A DNA stretch of 64,000 bases from Blepharisma japonicum (lineage: Eukaryota > Ciliophora > Heterotrichea > Heterotrichida > Blepharismidae). This document shows, one piece after another, positions 1 through 10,195 of this stretch. How positions within the stretch are numbered: the first letter of the stretch is position 1; the number at the start of each line of letters is the position of its first letter. Position numbers and translations under genes: made by a program. Location: the NCBI GenBank assembly GCA_949751835.1, contig CATKHK010000002.1:620001-684000 (forward strand), read 5' to 3'. Below the pieces are notes generated by a model. That model was not told the DNA's origin. It did no database searches and worked only from the letters and a program-made list of their open reading frames with translations.

Positions 1-317
1 AAATCAACAAAAATACAAAATTCACTCACTGCGATTTTTCTGGGAAAGAAAACAGTAACAGTGTGAGGCTGGACTCCATCTGACTGTCAGAAGGTATTTA
101 CGTTATCATCACGTAGTTGTTCAACTCCGTTTCCAAGCTTAGCAGATGATAAGGTCCATATCCCAAGCTTTCCTATTTCCCGGCGATGTGCATTTGCAGA
201 TAGCGGGATCCTGGTTTTTGTATAAGGCCTATCAATTGGGAAACCTTCAAGTTCTGAATGACTAAATAAATCAGTGACATCGGTGAACGGACTTCCTATC
301 GGTGAGAGGTAGCTCAT
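1..317 (-). CDS. APC10: Anaphase-promoting complex subunit 10 (APC10/DOC1), 3' end outside window
   Basis: The DOC-domain subunit of the anaphase-promoting complex helps recruit D-box substrates to this ubiquitin ligase. The start is ATG at 317 and the frame stays open to the window edge, so about the first 105 residues are present. The hallmark DOC stretch is clear: REIGKLGIWTLSSAK, then GVEQLRDDN, then WQSDGVQPH, in the same order and spacing as animal and yeast APC10. The Trp of WQSDG is encoded by TGA (87-89); under the standard code the gene would be cut there. It lies head-to-head with the TPX2-like gene, 92 bp between start codons, so both promoters must sit in that gap. Confidence 0.93.
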
Positions 318-409
318 TTTTTCCTAAATATTTAAATTTGCATCTTTTATAAAACACTGCTAAAGTCTGCATATCCAAGCTTAATGTGACCGTTAAATAT
401 TACTTTAAA

Positions 410-1696
410 ATGGAATTCAAAGAAAAATCTGCAATTGTGAGCTCAAGAGACTGCCCCGTGTCAAATTTTCAAATAAAGCGCCCTTTTATGCCCGGATTTG
501 ATACAAAATTCAATGATAATAAAAAAAGAAAACTTTGAAATGGAGTTGAGCATATAAAAGCGGCCCCATCTAACAATCTGACTTCTGAAGAAAGAGAATT
601 ATTAAAAATTGAAGCTGAAATTAATGAATTTGAGCGGCAAAAACTCTTAAATTTAATGGCCTATCAAAGAAGCAAAAATTATACCCCAATTAATTTGCCA
701 CATCATAGCACAGTCCCTCAACCGTTTGTATTAAGAACCGAACAAATACCCTGCGCAAAGGATCATTTGATAGAAGAACGGTGCTTGAATGCAAGACCTA
801 TTTTTAAAGCCCGCCCTATGCCTAGGTACAATGAGCCTCCCATATATAGAAGTGACAAAAAATTAACAGTTCCTAGGGAATTTGAATTTTCAACCCCAAC
901 CTCCACCAGGCATATGGATTGCCACTATTCAACTCCTACAAATCTCTGCCATAGTGTTGATTTCTCTCATAGCATCTGTGATAGTCCTGCTTTTCATGCT
1001 AAAGAGATGCCTGATTTCTCAAACCCTTTTACACCTACAAAAAGTTTTACACCAACAAAGTTCCAGCCTTTTCATTTAAAAACTGAAGAAAGGGGAAGCT
1101 CCAAGAAGAAATCTGAGCAGTTAGAATACCAAAGGAGCCTACAAGAAAATTCTATTAGTATGTTTAGAGCTACCCCTATGCCTGATTTTACACCTCCATC
1201 GTTAAAAAAATCTGAGAGACCCCCTACAACGCCTATCCCATTTGTATTGGCAACTGAGCGAAGAAGCTTGGAGCGTCCCCCCTCCTACTCCCCTTCCATC
1301 TTCCAGAACTTCAAAGCCAAGCCAATGCCAGATTTTTCCCACCCCTTCTTCCCTGTCAGTAACAACATGGAACTGACGCAGCCCATGGACATAGAACTTC
1401 ACACAGATAAACGAGCAGAAGAAAGAGCTGCATTTGAAGAAAGTCTTCGAGAAAAAGAAAGACAAGAAAACCTGCTAAGAAGTTTGGAAGAACAAGAGAG
1501 AAAAAAGAAAGAACACCATGAGGCACAGCTTTTCAGAAAGCAAGCTGAGTTCCGAGCTCGGCCTATGCCAGGATTCTATTATTCTGGCGCTGAAAACAAT
1601 AATCCTAATTTCAAAGAAACTGCTGCAACACATTATTCCTTTATGGAAACAGAAACATCAAGTACACAAGATGAGGAAATGACTGATGCGCCATAG
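410..1696 (+). CDS. TPX2-family-like spindle/microtubule protein
   Basis: Predicted 428 aa. The protein carries six spaced copies of a short motif of the form F-x-A-(K/R)-x-MP-(D/G)-F (for example FKARPMPRY, FRATPMPDF, FKAKPMPDF, FRARPMPGF), alternating with segments like PFVLRTEQ and PFHLKTEER, and a charged helical stretch near the C terminus (RAEERAAFEESLREKERQ). These are the building blocks of TPX2 and plant WVD2-like proteins, which bind and nucleate microtubules. I start at ATG 410 because the frame is open from there; one TGA is read as Trp. It converges on the eIF1A gene with only 14 bp between stop codons. Family membership is inferred from motifs; the exact orthologue is uncertain. 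Confidence 0.7.
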
Positions 1697-1710
1697 ATTA
1701 TAAATAAAAG

Positions 1711-2178
1711 TTATATATTTTCTATATCTAAATCGCTTTTTCGCTCTTCGTCGCTGGAATCACTGTCTTCTTCTGCAACATTGGTCATTCTGGCGAATTG
1801 GATGTGGTCATTTGGATCTTCTTCTTGGTTTTCTGCTACTTTTAGATTTTCAGGTAGCTCGCCAAGAGATTTTAAGTTTCTGACCTCATCGGGTGTGTAT
1901 TTAAGAATGATGTCACATTTAGAGTCTTGATAGTCCCGCAAACCGACTAAGACAATGTCATCCATACCTATCCACACTCTTCTTTTCATCTGGCCTCTAA
2001 TGTGGCAAAGACGCTTTACACCATCAAAACAGTAAGCTTCTAAGCGGCCATTTCCAAGCATCCTTAGGACTTGTGCGTATTCTTGACCATCTTCTTTAAA
2101 AGTCAGCTCTCGTTTGAATTCAGTTCCTTCGTTTTTACCACGACGCTTGTTTTTGCCACCTTTACCTTTTTTTGGCAT
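1711..2178 (-). CDS. EIF1A: Translation initiation factor eIF1A
   Basis: Complete 155-aa protein close to the 144-154 aa usual for eIF1A. The basic N-terminal tail ([17 protein letters not shown]) is followed by the S1/OB fold (about residues 20-95, with [20 protein letters not shown] and [17 protein letters not shown]) and an acidic C-terminal tail rich in Asp, Glu and Ser. eIF1A binds the 40S A site and promotes scanning and start-codon recognition with eIF1. ATG start, TAA stop, no intron and no TGA codon. The gene is tail-to-tail with the TPX2-like gene. Confidence 0.97.
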   Translation of the reverse strand: MPKKGKGGKNKRRGKNEGTEFKRELTFKEDGQEYAQVLRMLGNGRLEAYCFDGVKRLCHIRGQMKRRVWIGMDDIVLVGLRDYQDSKCDIILKYTPDEVRNLKSLGELPENLKVAENQEEDPNDHIQFARMTNVAEEDSDSSDEERKSDLDIENI

Positions 2179-2319
2179 TTATATTAGAGAATCTTAATAG
2201 AATACAGAATTTTCATAATAAAAGATAATTTGAGTATAGTCAAAGTGCCAATAAATTTCTTAAACATCTATTTAATCAAGGGAAAATTAATTATATTTTG
2301 CATTTATTATATTAGTTTT

Positions 2320-2838
2320 ATGGAAAAGAAATTAAAATTTTCTAAAATGTATTTTATTCTTTTAGTTGCCATTGCTTTAGGAAAAGATTTAAAAGAATCC
2401 TCTTGGCTAAAGAGTCAAATTAGCCCAGGTGAAACAAAATTATACACAGTATCAAAGAATGACCTTTACCCAGACAGTGCATATGAAATAAGGGTATCTT
2501 ATCTTGGTACAATTGGGGCTAATTTTTTATTAAAATGAGACTGTGATACCCAGAGCAACTTAAGACGATTATTGGATATAGAAAAAATAGTTTTCCATAC
2601 AGATAGTAATAGACACATTATAGGCCTTTCTTGTTCTGAATACAAACTGAGAGTTAAAGCTTATAGAAATTCAAGAGGAGCTGATATTAATGCAGATAAT
2701 CAAATTATCCAATATGAAATTATTATGGAAAGAGTTGAAAGCTTCACGCTTATTCCTATGAGTACTTTTCCTATGATTATAGTGACCCTTTTTATGATAG
2801 GAACTGCAATTTATATTTCAAGACTTTTAACAAAATAA
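2320..2838 (+). CDS. Small type I membrane protein, unknown function
   Basis: About 172 aa. A hydrophobic N-terminal stretch after the second Met (MYFILLVAIALG) looks like a signal peptide, followed by a roughly 120-residue luminal or extracellular domain and a C-terminal transmembrane helix (FPMIIVTLFMIGTAIYI) with a very short tail. One TGA is read as Trp in the middle (LLKWDCDT). The start may be ATG 2320 or ATG 2347; the latter puts the signal peptide at the very N terminus. I do not recognise the family. The gene converges on the next one with 21 bp between stops. Confidence 0.6.
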
Positions 2839-2859
2839 TTTAATATAAAATATCATAAA

Positions 2860-3840
2860 TTACTTGAAAAAGGGCTCATAAAGCTGGAATTCAAGATTCT
2901 GATAGTTCGGAGACAAATCAGGAGATTCGCAATAATTTCCTAAAGGATCTCTTATAGTTGTAGAAGAGTCCTCAGATGATAACAATATTTGTTTAGGTCT
3001 ACAATGAGGAGAAAGCTTCCTTGAAGACGCAAACTTCAAAGACTCTGTTTTAATTGAGTTACTTCTTGATGAATTTCTCATTCTAGGCGTGGTTTGAAGA
3101 TAATTAATCATGCTTAGATCCCTTCGAATTTCTTCTGAAATTTGCTCTTGCGCTACTTTTTTTCTTTTGTGTTCAGTTTCAAATTCTCTATCACATGAAT
3201 TAGAAATTAAAGGCAAATTTTTATCATGCTTTCTTAATAAAACTTTTCAATCAGTTGGACCTTTAAAAGAGTATTCTCCAAGCTCTTTTTTACGTTTAAT
3301 TGGCGTTTCTGGAGATTTTGATCTTTTTGCAGGCTTTGTTTCTTTGAATTCTAAGTTTTGATAGTTTTTGATCAATGATATCTGTTCTAGCTGTTTATTT
3401 GTAAGGGCACTATTTGGAAGTCTAGATACTTTAACTGATGAATTTTTCAATGTAAGCAATTTTCCTAGAGAATAGCTATCGTCCACGAATTCTTTATGTT
3501 GCTCTTCTGCCAGATCATAATTTGGAAGTGGAGAAATACTCTTTTTAGAGTGCTTATTTGTAATTTCTGCTTTAATATAAGGATGGAACCTCATCTGAAG
3601 TTGGTGATCGCTTGGGATAGTTTTATACGATTGCAACTTATTTTTGATAGGAGAAGGTGTATGAGAAATTTCTTTTAAGATCTTTGGCTTAGTAGATCGA
3701 GAATGTATTGAGAACTTAGGGTGTTTCTGATGAAATAGCGGATCATATCTAAGCTGAGGAAGCTTAGTTAATGCAAGTTGCTCTATTGTGCAACCTTTTC
3801 TAAGATTAGGAATATTTTTACACTCGAAAGATTTATTCAT
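2860..3840 (-). CDS. Basic Ser/Pro-rich protein, unknown
   Basis: 326 aa, read through one TGA (3247-3249) that would split it under the standard code. The protein is basic, rich in Ser, Lys and Pro (KRSKSPETPIKRKK), has no membrane segment and looks mostly disordered. The hexapeptide YQNLEF occurs twice in similar surroundings (IKNYQNLEFKE mid-protein and SPNYQNLEFQL near the C terminus), suggesting a repeated short linear motif. No family recognised. It lies head-to-head with the phosphoesterase gene, 70 bp between starts. Confidence 0.6.
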
Positions 3841-3910
3841 TATTATTAGTGTGATAGTAAAATAAAAACTGTTTAAAATAAAATGCTATTGAGATCTATT
3901 ATAAAAAGTA

Positions 3911-4648
3911 ATGGAAAACACACATATAGAAGTTCACAGTGGAAACATCCCAAAAAAACCTAATCACATCAGATTTGTATGCATTTCAGACACACATGAT
4001 TTTACTGATAATTTGACTTTACCTGATGGAGATGTTTTGATACATGCAGGAGATTTTACATTAGAAGGAAATTATATGGAAGTTACAAAATTTAATCATT
4101 TTTTATCAAAACAAAAACACAAATACAAAATTGTTATAGCAGGAAACCATGATTTTTCTTTTGATAGTTATAAATATAATGAAATTTTACAAATTCACGA
4201 ACTTCCTTATCAAGCAAGCTCACATCAAATAAAAAGTTTATTAAGAAATTGCATTTATTTAGAAGATTCTTATGTGAGAATTTATGGTTATAAAATTTAT
4301 GGATCTCCATGAACTAAAGAGCATTATCCTGCGGCTTTTACAATAAGAAATAGTAGTGAAATACAAAGAAAATGGATGATGATTCCTGATGATACTGATA
4401 TTTTAGTTACACATTCGCCTGCTTATATGACTTTAGATTTAACGATAAAATACCATAATGCGGGTTGCCAATATCTTGCTGAGGAGATTCTTAGAGTTCA
4501 TCCTAAAGTTCATATATTTGGCCATATTCATGAATCTTCTGGGTGGATTGAAAACAGAGGAATTATTTCAATAAACGCAGCAGTGTGCAATAGAAAGTAT
4601 CAGCCAAACAACCCTGCTAAAGTGTTTGATCTGCCGAGGCTTGGCTAA
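3911..4648 (+). CDS. Calcineurin-like metallophosphoesterase, MPPED1/2 type
   Basis: 245 aa, about the size of the MPPED core. The five metallophosphoesterase blocks are present in order: CISDTHD, HAGDFT, AGNHDFSFD, VTHSPAY and FGHIHESSG, plus the MPPED-specific YGSPW and the C-terminal pattern QPNNPAKVFDLP. The Trp of YGSPW is a TGA codon (4310-4312). Family members hydrolyse phosphodiesters using two metal ions. Animal MPPED1/2 have Gly in place of the first His of the last block and are poorly active; here the His is retained (GHIH), so an ordinary two-metal centre is expected. Cytosolic: no signal peptide or TM seen. Confidence 0.88.
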
Positions 4649-5059
4649 ATTAATAATGCTTATATTATTAATAATTTATGTATTTTAATACTTTCTAATC
4701 ATATTAATTATAAATTCTATCTATTGACTTATATAATTTTTATATTTATATATTATATTTTTATACATATACATTATTTATCATTTAATATATATTATAT
4801 TTAACATTATTTGATAATGGAGAGTCTAAATATTTATTCAGAAAAATTATATCATTTAATATAATTTTAATCATCATCCGAATTTAATAAAATTTATATT
4901 CAAAACACTCTTAAAAACTTTAAATTTTATACTTATCCCAATATTAATTATCAACCCAAAACTATGACTAAAAGTTAGTAAATCTTTATAACTCGCTTTA
5001 ATTTTACTGCTTCAAAATTAAACTTATTTTTGCTATGGAGAACTTAAATTCTTTAAAAA
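4649..5059. other. AT-rich intergenic region
   Basis: About 410 bp, extremely AT-rich with TATATA runs, between the phosphoesterase stop and the kinesin start. I see no open frame, intron-like pattern or RNA gene in it. It should hold the kinesin promoter. Confidence 0.7.
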
Positions 5060-7270
5060 ATGCAGCCTGTTGATCAATCCTCTTCAACAAATGTTCAAGT
5101 TTTCTGCCGTTTCCGACCACTTGACGACCACGAACGAAATCTACCAAACCAGAAATTAATTGATATTTCTCCTAATTCAAAATCTGTAATAGTGCACCCA
5201 AATAAAGAAAGTCGTGAAGATGCACACTTTTATTTTGATTATATTTTTGATGAGTTTTCTTCACAGCAGCTTGTATATGATAAAGCAGCAAGAGGTGTTG
5301 TAGAATCTGTCATGCAAGGATTTAATGGGACAGTTTTTGCATATGGCCAGACATCATCAGGGAAAACTTACACAATGTTTGGCCCTGACCTAGATGACCC
5401 AGAAACAATGGGAATAATCCCACACATGATAACAACCGTTTTTTACAACATAGAAGATTCTGACCCAACAAATGAATACTCAGTAAAAGTGGCTTGTTTC
5501 GAGCTATACTTAGAAAAGATAAGAGACTTATTTGACACATCTAAAGAGAATTTGAAAATTAGAGAAGACAAAATGAGAGGGGTATATTTAGAAGGATTAA
5601 CAGAAATTTATGTATCAACTGGAGAAGAAGTGCATGAACTCATGAAGTATGGCCACCAAACTAGAGCTGTTGGTGCCCATAGGATGAATAATGAGTCGTC
5701 AAGGTCACACTTAATTTTTTCCATAATAGTTTCACAAACAAATACAGAGGATTTTACTACAAAAGTAGGAAAACTGCATTTAATTGATCTTGCAGGGTCT
5801 GAAAAAGTTGATAAAACAGGTGCGGAAGGAACAAGACTGGAAGAAGCGAAAAAAATCAACAAATCTTTGACAACTTTGGGGCTGGTAATAACAGCTTTGT
5901 CGGAAGGCAAAAGAGGGTTTATTCCGTATAGAGACTCAAAGTTGACAAGGATTCTTCAAGATTCTTTAGGTGGAAATTCAAGGACTAGCTTAATTATCAC
6001 TTGCTCGCCATCTTCGTGGAACGAATTTGAAACGATAAGTTCCTTGAGATTTGGTATGCGAGCAAAAATGATAAAAAATACTCCAAAAGTAAATATAGAG
6101 TCTACTGTTGGGGAGCTAAAATTATTATTAGCTGCTGCCAAAGAAGAAATTCACCAGAAAAATAAAAAAATCAAAAGATTAGAAAATAATCAAAGTCAGC
6201 TTGAAGAAAGCATGAGTATGATGGATTTTGAAATTGATAAAAAATATGAGGACGTTATTAAAGAATTAGAAGAAACAAGGGCTCGATTATCAGAAGAAAT
6301 TTCAAAAAATTCTCAGCTTAATAATCAGCTATCGAAGGTTCAAAATAACTATGATGATATAAAATCACAATTTGACGCGCTTTTAGCTCAATCTAAGCTT
6401 GCAGATGAAGAGTTTCATGCAGTAGAAGAAATTTTAAAAGCTAAAGAAGAACAAATAGAGCAACTCACTGCTTTTAAAAATTCTTATGAAAATGGCTTTA
6501 CAACTGCCAATGATGCAAAACTAAAGCTTGAACAAGTTATTATTGAGAAAGATTTGGAAATAGAATTATTACGAAGAAAATTAAAATTATCACCAACAGC
6601 TTTTTCAGAAGAGGATAAAGTTAGGCATGAACAAAAAAGAAAGGAAGCACAAGAAAAAGCAATTATAAGTAAATATGCACCTTCTTTATTGGATTTAAGC
6701 ATGGATAGCCAAATAGGTGATGAAAACTGGAGATTGGAGAAAAAGAATTTAATTGAAAATTTAAAGCTGAGAATCAAACAAATAATTGATCTGGAAATTG
6801 CTCTTGACGATGCTAAAAATGATTATAACAGCTTAGAAAATAGCATGAATCTTGACGCAAAAGAAGCCAAACGTAGAAATGATCATCTGCAGCGAAGTCT
6901 GGAACAGCTTACCCTTATGTATCATCAGCTTGTTAACCAAAATTCTGCATTATCAGTCGAAAAACAAATTTTAGATAAAAAATCCACAAGGCTGTCTGAA
7001 AAATTAAAATTAATTGAAACTTCTTCTGCAGCTTTAAAAGGAGAACTTAAAAGAGCAAAAGAAGAAATAGATCTACTTAAAGAAGAATTAAATCAGCCAA
7101 ATTACTTAAAAAACACTATGGGAGCTTTAGCTCCGCTAATACCCAATTCAAGAATCAAAAAGAGAATACGAGGTGGAGGAAACCATCAGCTTTTGGCTAC
7201 ATTTGCTGTGCAGGCTAAGACATTTTCAAACCTCAGAAACTCATTTAATCAATTTGAAGTTGGTAAATAG
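5060..7270 (+). CDS. Kinesin motor protein, kinesin-1-like
   Basis: 736 aa. An N-terminal motor domain (about residues 10-340) has the P-loop GQTSSGKT (96-103), switch I NNESSRSH (210-217), switch II DLAGSE (243-248) and the segment YRDSKLTRILQDSLGGNSRT (290-309). The order and wording resemble conventional kinesin heavy chains, which walk to microtubule plus ends. The rest is a long discontinuous coiled coil (about 350-680) and a short basic tail (SRIKKRIRGGG). It is shorter than animal kinesin-1 (about 960 aa), so the cargo-binding tail may be reduced. No TGA and no intron. It converges on the EFHC1 gene with 20 bp between stops. Confidence 0.92.
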   Translation: MQPVDQSSSTNVQVFCRFRPLDDHERNLPNQKLIDISPNSKSVIVHPNKESREDAHFYFDYIFDEFSSQQLVYDKAARGVVESVMQGFNGTVFAYGQTSSGKTYTMFGPDLDDPETMGIIPHMITTVFYNIEDSDPTNEYSVKVACFELYLEKIRDLFDTSKENLKIREDKMRGVYLEGLTEIYVSTGEEVHELMKYGHQTRAVGAHRMNNESSRSHLIFSIIVSQTNTEDFTTKVGKLHLIDLAGSEKVDKTGAEGTRLEEAKKINKSLTTLGLVITALSEGKRGFIPYRDSKLTRILQDSLGGNSRTSLIITCSPSSWNEFETISSLRFGMRAKMIKNTPKVNIESTVGELKLLLAAAKEEIHQKNKKIKRLENNQSQLEESMSMMDFEIDKKYEDVIKELEETRARLSEEISKNSQLNNQLSKVQNNYDDIKSQFDALLAQSKLADEEFHAVEEILKAKEEQIEQLTAFKNSYENGFTTANDAKLKLEQVIIEKDLEIELLRRKLKLSPTAFSEEDKVRHEQKRKEAQEKAIISKYAPSLLDLSMDSQIGDENWRLEKKNLIENLKLRIKQIIDLEIALDDAKNDYNSLENSMNLDAKEAKRRNDHLQRSLEQLTLMYHQLVNQNSALSVEKQILDKKSTRLSEKLKLIETSSAALKGELKRAKEEIDLLKEELNQPNYLKNTMGALAPLIPNSRIKKRIRGGGNHQLLATFAVQAKTFSNLRNSFNQFEVGK

Positions 7271-7290
7271 CTTAATTAAGACTAATTAGG

Positions 7291-9120
7291 TTAAGCATTA
7301 AGCAAAGCATTATAAGCCTCTTCAATATTGATAATAAAATTGTCCTTTTTCTGCCACTTTCTCAATAAAGATGCTTCTTCTTGAAAAGTAAGTTTAACTC
7401 CAAGGCCTTCAATAGCATCCAAAAAGTGTTTATATTCTATTTCTTTCCCTAGCTTAGGGTCAATATTTTTCAGCATTTCTATCAAAAACGTTTGTGCAGA
7501 ACCATATGATTTTGAAGATCTCATAATTTTTTTCAATATTTGTGAATAAGAGGCTTGAGGAAAATCATCAGGTCTTTCTTCCATATAATTGTGAGTATAT
7601 TCATCACATTTGGTAAGGAAAAATCTGTAGCCTTGCAAAATCAGTGTATTTCCAATCATACAGTCTTTGTGTTGATAATATTCTTGACTGTATGGGTTTT
7701 TGAATTTTCTTCGCTCCAAAAATTTGCCTCCAACAATTCCTGAGTTTCTGTCAACGACTTCGAAAACTTTTATAGTATCATCACCAGGGAAAAATAAGAC
7801 AATAAATTTCCCGAGCTCATCCTCTGGATTTGAACTAACAAGTTTTGCTTCAAATCTGAGCACGTGCTGGTCATTATCAAATGCTTTGAACATGTCAACT
7901 TTTGGGGCATTTGGCAAGAGCTTAAGCACATTTCCTATTGAATCTTCTTCACTACCAAAACCATTGTGAGGAGGAATAGGGTTAGGAAGAATAAATCCTT
8001 TTGGTCTTTGTATTGGAATTGGTTTTAATTCTATGTTTAGTTCTTCTAGGTACCATTTTTTGGTGAAATCATCACAATCAAAAATAAGTAATTCTTTTCC
8101 ATATACAGTTATGCTGTTTCCACAAATTAAATCATTAGGAGTATAATGATCTTCACTCCTTAGTGCCAGCGCTGGACATGGCGTTAAAATCGGTGTCTTT
8201 GGAACTTTCATCCTTCTCAATAGCATTGGGAAAGTTTCATTTCCAGTATTCACCTGCTTAAGCTCCTTAATTTCCATTGTATCATCATATAAGTAATAAT
8301 TCATCCTATAAAACTTCAAGCCCCCGTCATACGAGGTATCATTCCACATCACCTCAAATGAAAGCACCCTTCTATCATTTTCTATAAAACTTCTCAGCTT
8401 TTTATTAGGATGGCCTCCTCCAAGCTTTACTTCATTATATTCTTTTACATCCATCGTATCTGGTGGCGGTTGCTTAAAATTCACCATTAGTCTTGTTACG
8501 TCAAATCTGTCTTCAGGATAGCTTTCAGCTTCTCCAAGATCCACACCCTGCTCAGCATAAAAATTCCTAGTAAACTCATCACAGTCTAAAATCCTGAAAA
8601 CTCGTCCATACATAGTCACATTTTGCCTTAATCTGAAATCTCTCCATGAGTAATAAACTCCATCACTTCTAGGAATCCTATGCTTTTTCACAAAAACACC
8701 TTGAGGAATCCCACTGTTTTCAACTTTTGGCTCAGTAATAAATGTAGTTTCGTCGTCTAGATAGTGCATGATGACGCATTTCCTGACGCGAAAATTTTCA
8801 GTTGAGCTTTCATGGACAGCTTCTTGGAAAAAGCCATAAAAGCGCAAGACTTGACGATCGTGCTTAAGCCAGGCTGGAGGATTGCGAGGAATTGCAATGT
8901 TGTCAGGAGTTTTAGACCGAGCTTGGGAAGGATAATTCATGAGGGTTAGTGTTTTGCGGAGCTCTGATACAAGATCAGGAGTTGCACTTTCTTGATGAAA
9001 TTTAGTGCTTTCAGTCATGTGTCCGTCACGGACTGTAAACATCTGGTGACGGTGGAAATTCGTTTTGGTTGGGTCTCGGAATTGATGACCTGGAAGCTTT
9101 GGAATCTGGGCTGAATCCAT
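7291..9120 (-). CDS. EFHC1: EFHC1/Rib72-type DM10 and EF-hand axonemal protein
   Basis: 609 aa, close to Rib72 and human EFHC1 (about 640 aa). Three DM10 domains are visible, each ending in a (L/I)xxCD(E/D)(F/Y)T block: RILDCDEFTRNFY (about residue 190), LIFDCDDFTKKWY (about 360) and FLTKCDEYTHNYM (about 515). A C-terminal helical region resembling degenerate EF-hands follows (about 540-605). In other ciliates and algae this family is a microtubule inner protein of the doublet A-tubule, needed for normal ciliary motility. ATG start, TAA stop, all Trp codons TGG, consistent with strong expression of an axonemal component. Confidence 0.93.
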   Translation of the reverse strand: MDSAQIPKLPGHQFRDPTKTNFHRHQMFTVRDGHMTESTKFHQESATPDLVSELRKTLTLMNYPSQARSKTPDNIAIPRNPPAWLKHDRQVLRFYGFFQEAVHESSTENFRVRKCVIMHYLDDETTFITEPKVENSGIPQGVFVKKHRIPRSDGVYYSWRDFRLRQNVTMYGRVFRILDCDEFTRNFYAEQGVDLGEAESYPEDRFDVTRLMVNFKQPPPDTMDVKEYNEVKLGGGHPNKKLRSFIENDRRVLSFEVMWNDTSYDGGLKFYRMNYYLYDDTMEIKELKQVNTGNETFPMLLRRMKVPKTPILTPCPALALRSEDHYTPNDLICGNSITVYGKELLIFDCDDFTKKWYLEELNIELKPIPIQRPKGFILPNPIPPHNGFGSEEDSIGNVLKLLPNAPKVDMFKAFDNDQHVLRFEAKLVSSNPEDELGKFIVLFFPGDDTIKVFEVVDRNSGIVGGKFLERRKFKNPYSQEYYQHKDCMIGNTLILQGYRFFLTKCDEYTHNYMEERPDDFPQASYSQILKKIMRSSKSYGSAQTFLIEMLKNIDPKLGKEIEYKHFLDAIEGLGVKLTFQEEASLLRKWQKKDNFIINIEEAYNALLNA

Positions 9121-9231
9121 AATTTATTAAGAATAACTGAAATTTTAATACTAAAAATTATTGAGAGTGAATAGGAATTATGAAAATATTTTTGCATGAT
9201 TTTGCTTATTTTCAGTTAAATTTTAAAATTT

Positions 9232-9960
9232 TTAAAGTTTTCCTCTTCCTCGGCCTCTGCCTCTTCCTCGACCAGTTGGAGAGTTATCTTTAGCCTCTCC
9301 TCGAGGCCCAGGACTTGTATCTCTAGGAATTATGCTACCAGTTGTAGTTTTCAAAGGGGTTGCTTTATTGTCTTTATCAGGCTTTTCTGCAGGTGGAATT
9401 TTAGTCTCATCAACATCGTGAACATAAAAAGAGTCTCCTCTGCCTGTTGTATCTTTGATGTGAGTCACCACTAGAGATTTTAAATTTTTTCCAAAAATTT
9501 TTTTGATGTAGAATTCTCCTATAAGCGTCTAAATAGAAGTTACCATTGAGGTAATCATGAAAAATAAGCTTGAAATATAGAGAAATGATTGGTAGGTTTC
9601 TGGACTGGACATAGTTGCACAGGTCATATCTGATGGGATCATTGATGCATCACTTTGATCTCCACAGAGCTGAGTTGATGCTATAGCGAGTCCAAAAATT
9701 ACATAATAAATACATCATGCAAAGGTCAAGACTAGAAAAGCAGCTGAAGAAATCAGCAGTCTTTTTTTAACCCACCAAACGTTTAGGATCATAAATATTG
9801 CACTAAAGAAGCCACATATGAAGAGAAACAGTTTTACCCAGGGTCTTCATTCATCAGTTCCAAAATCATCTTTATAGGATTCATATAAGTAAGGAATTGA
9901 GAGTAGACTTGCTATCGCAAGAGTGATCGTTATTCCTAAATTATAGTAAAAATAAGTCAT
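9232..9960 (-). CDS. Four-transmembrane protein with RG-repeat tail (1 intron)
   Basis: Exons 9544-9960 and 9232-9528 joined across a 15-nt intron give 237 aa. Four hydrophobic helices are visible: LGITITLAIASLLSIPYL; LFLFICGFFSAIFMILNVWW; LLISSAAFLVLTFAWCIYYV; FLYISSLFFMITSM continuing across the splice into TLIG. A cytoplasmic-looking C-terminal region ends in a (GR)5 tail. The TM3-TM4 loop holds two Cys. Two TGA codons are read as Trp (DEWRPW and FAWCIYY). A longer start at ATG 10035 (262 aa) is possible; I prefer 9960 because it places TM1 at the N terminus. The topology resembles MARVEL or tetraspan proteins but I recognise no family. An RG tail is more typical of RNA-binding proteins. 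Confidence 0.65.
9529..9543 (-). other. 15-nt intron
   Basis: GTAACTTCTATTTAG on the minus strand. Its terminal TAG is an in-frame stop if retained; removing it joins TM4 to its continuation. A is at position 10. Confidence 0.85.
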
Positions 9961-10195
9961 ATATTTATTATGAAAATTCAATATATGAATAAATTTGAAC
10001 TTACAAATTGAGCAATTTTCGCCATTTATTAGCATTGAATTTAATCAACGAAATTTAGAAATACATGGAGTTTTTTTATTTATGAAATCTATCAATTTTT
10101 AGTATAATTTTTATGAAGTCTAAGTTTAAATTCACAAGTTGGATAATTTCTTAGAAATGATATTACATTTTATTTTTTTAATTTTATCTATTAGC

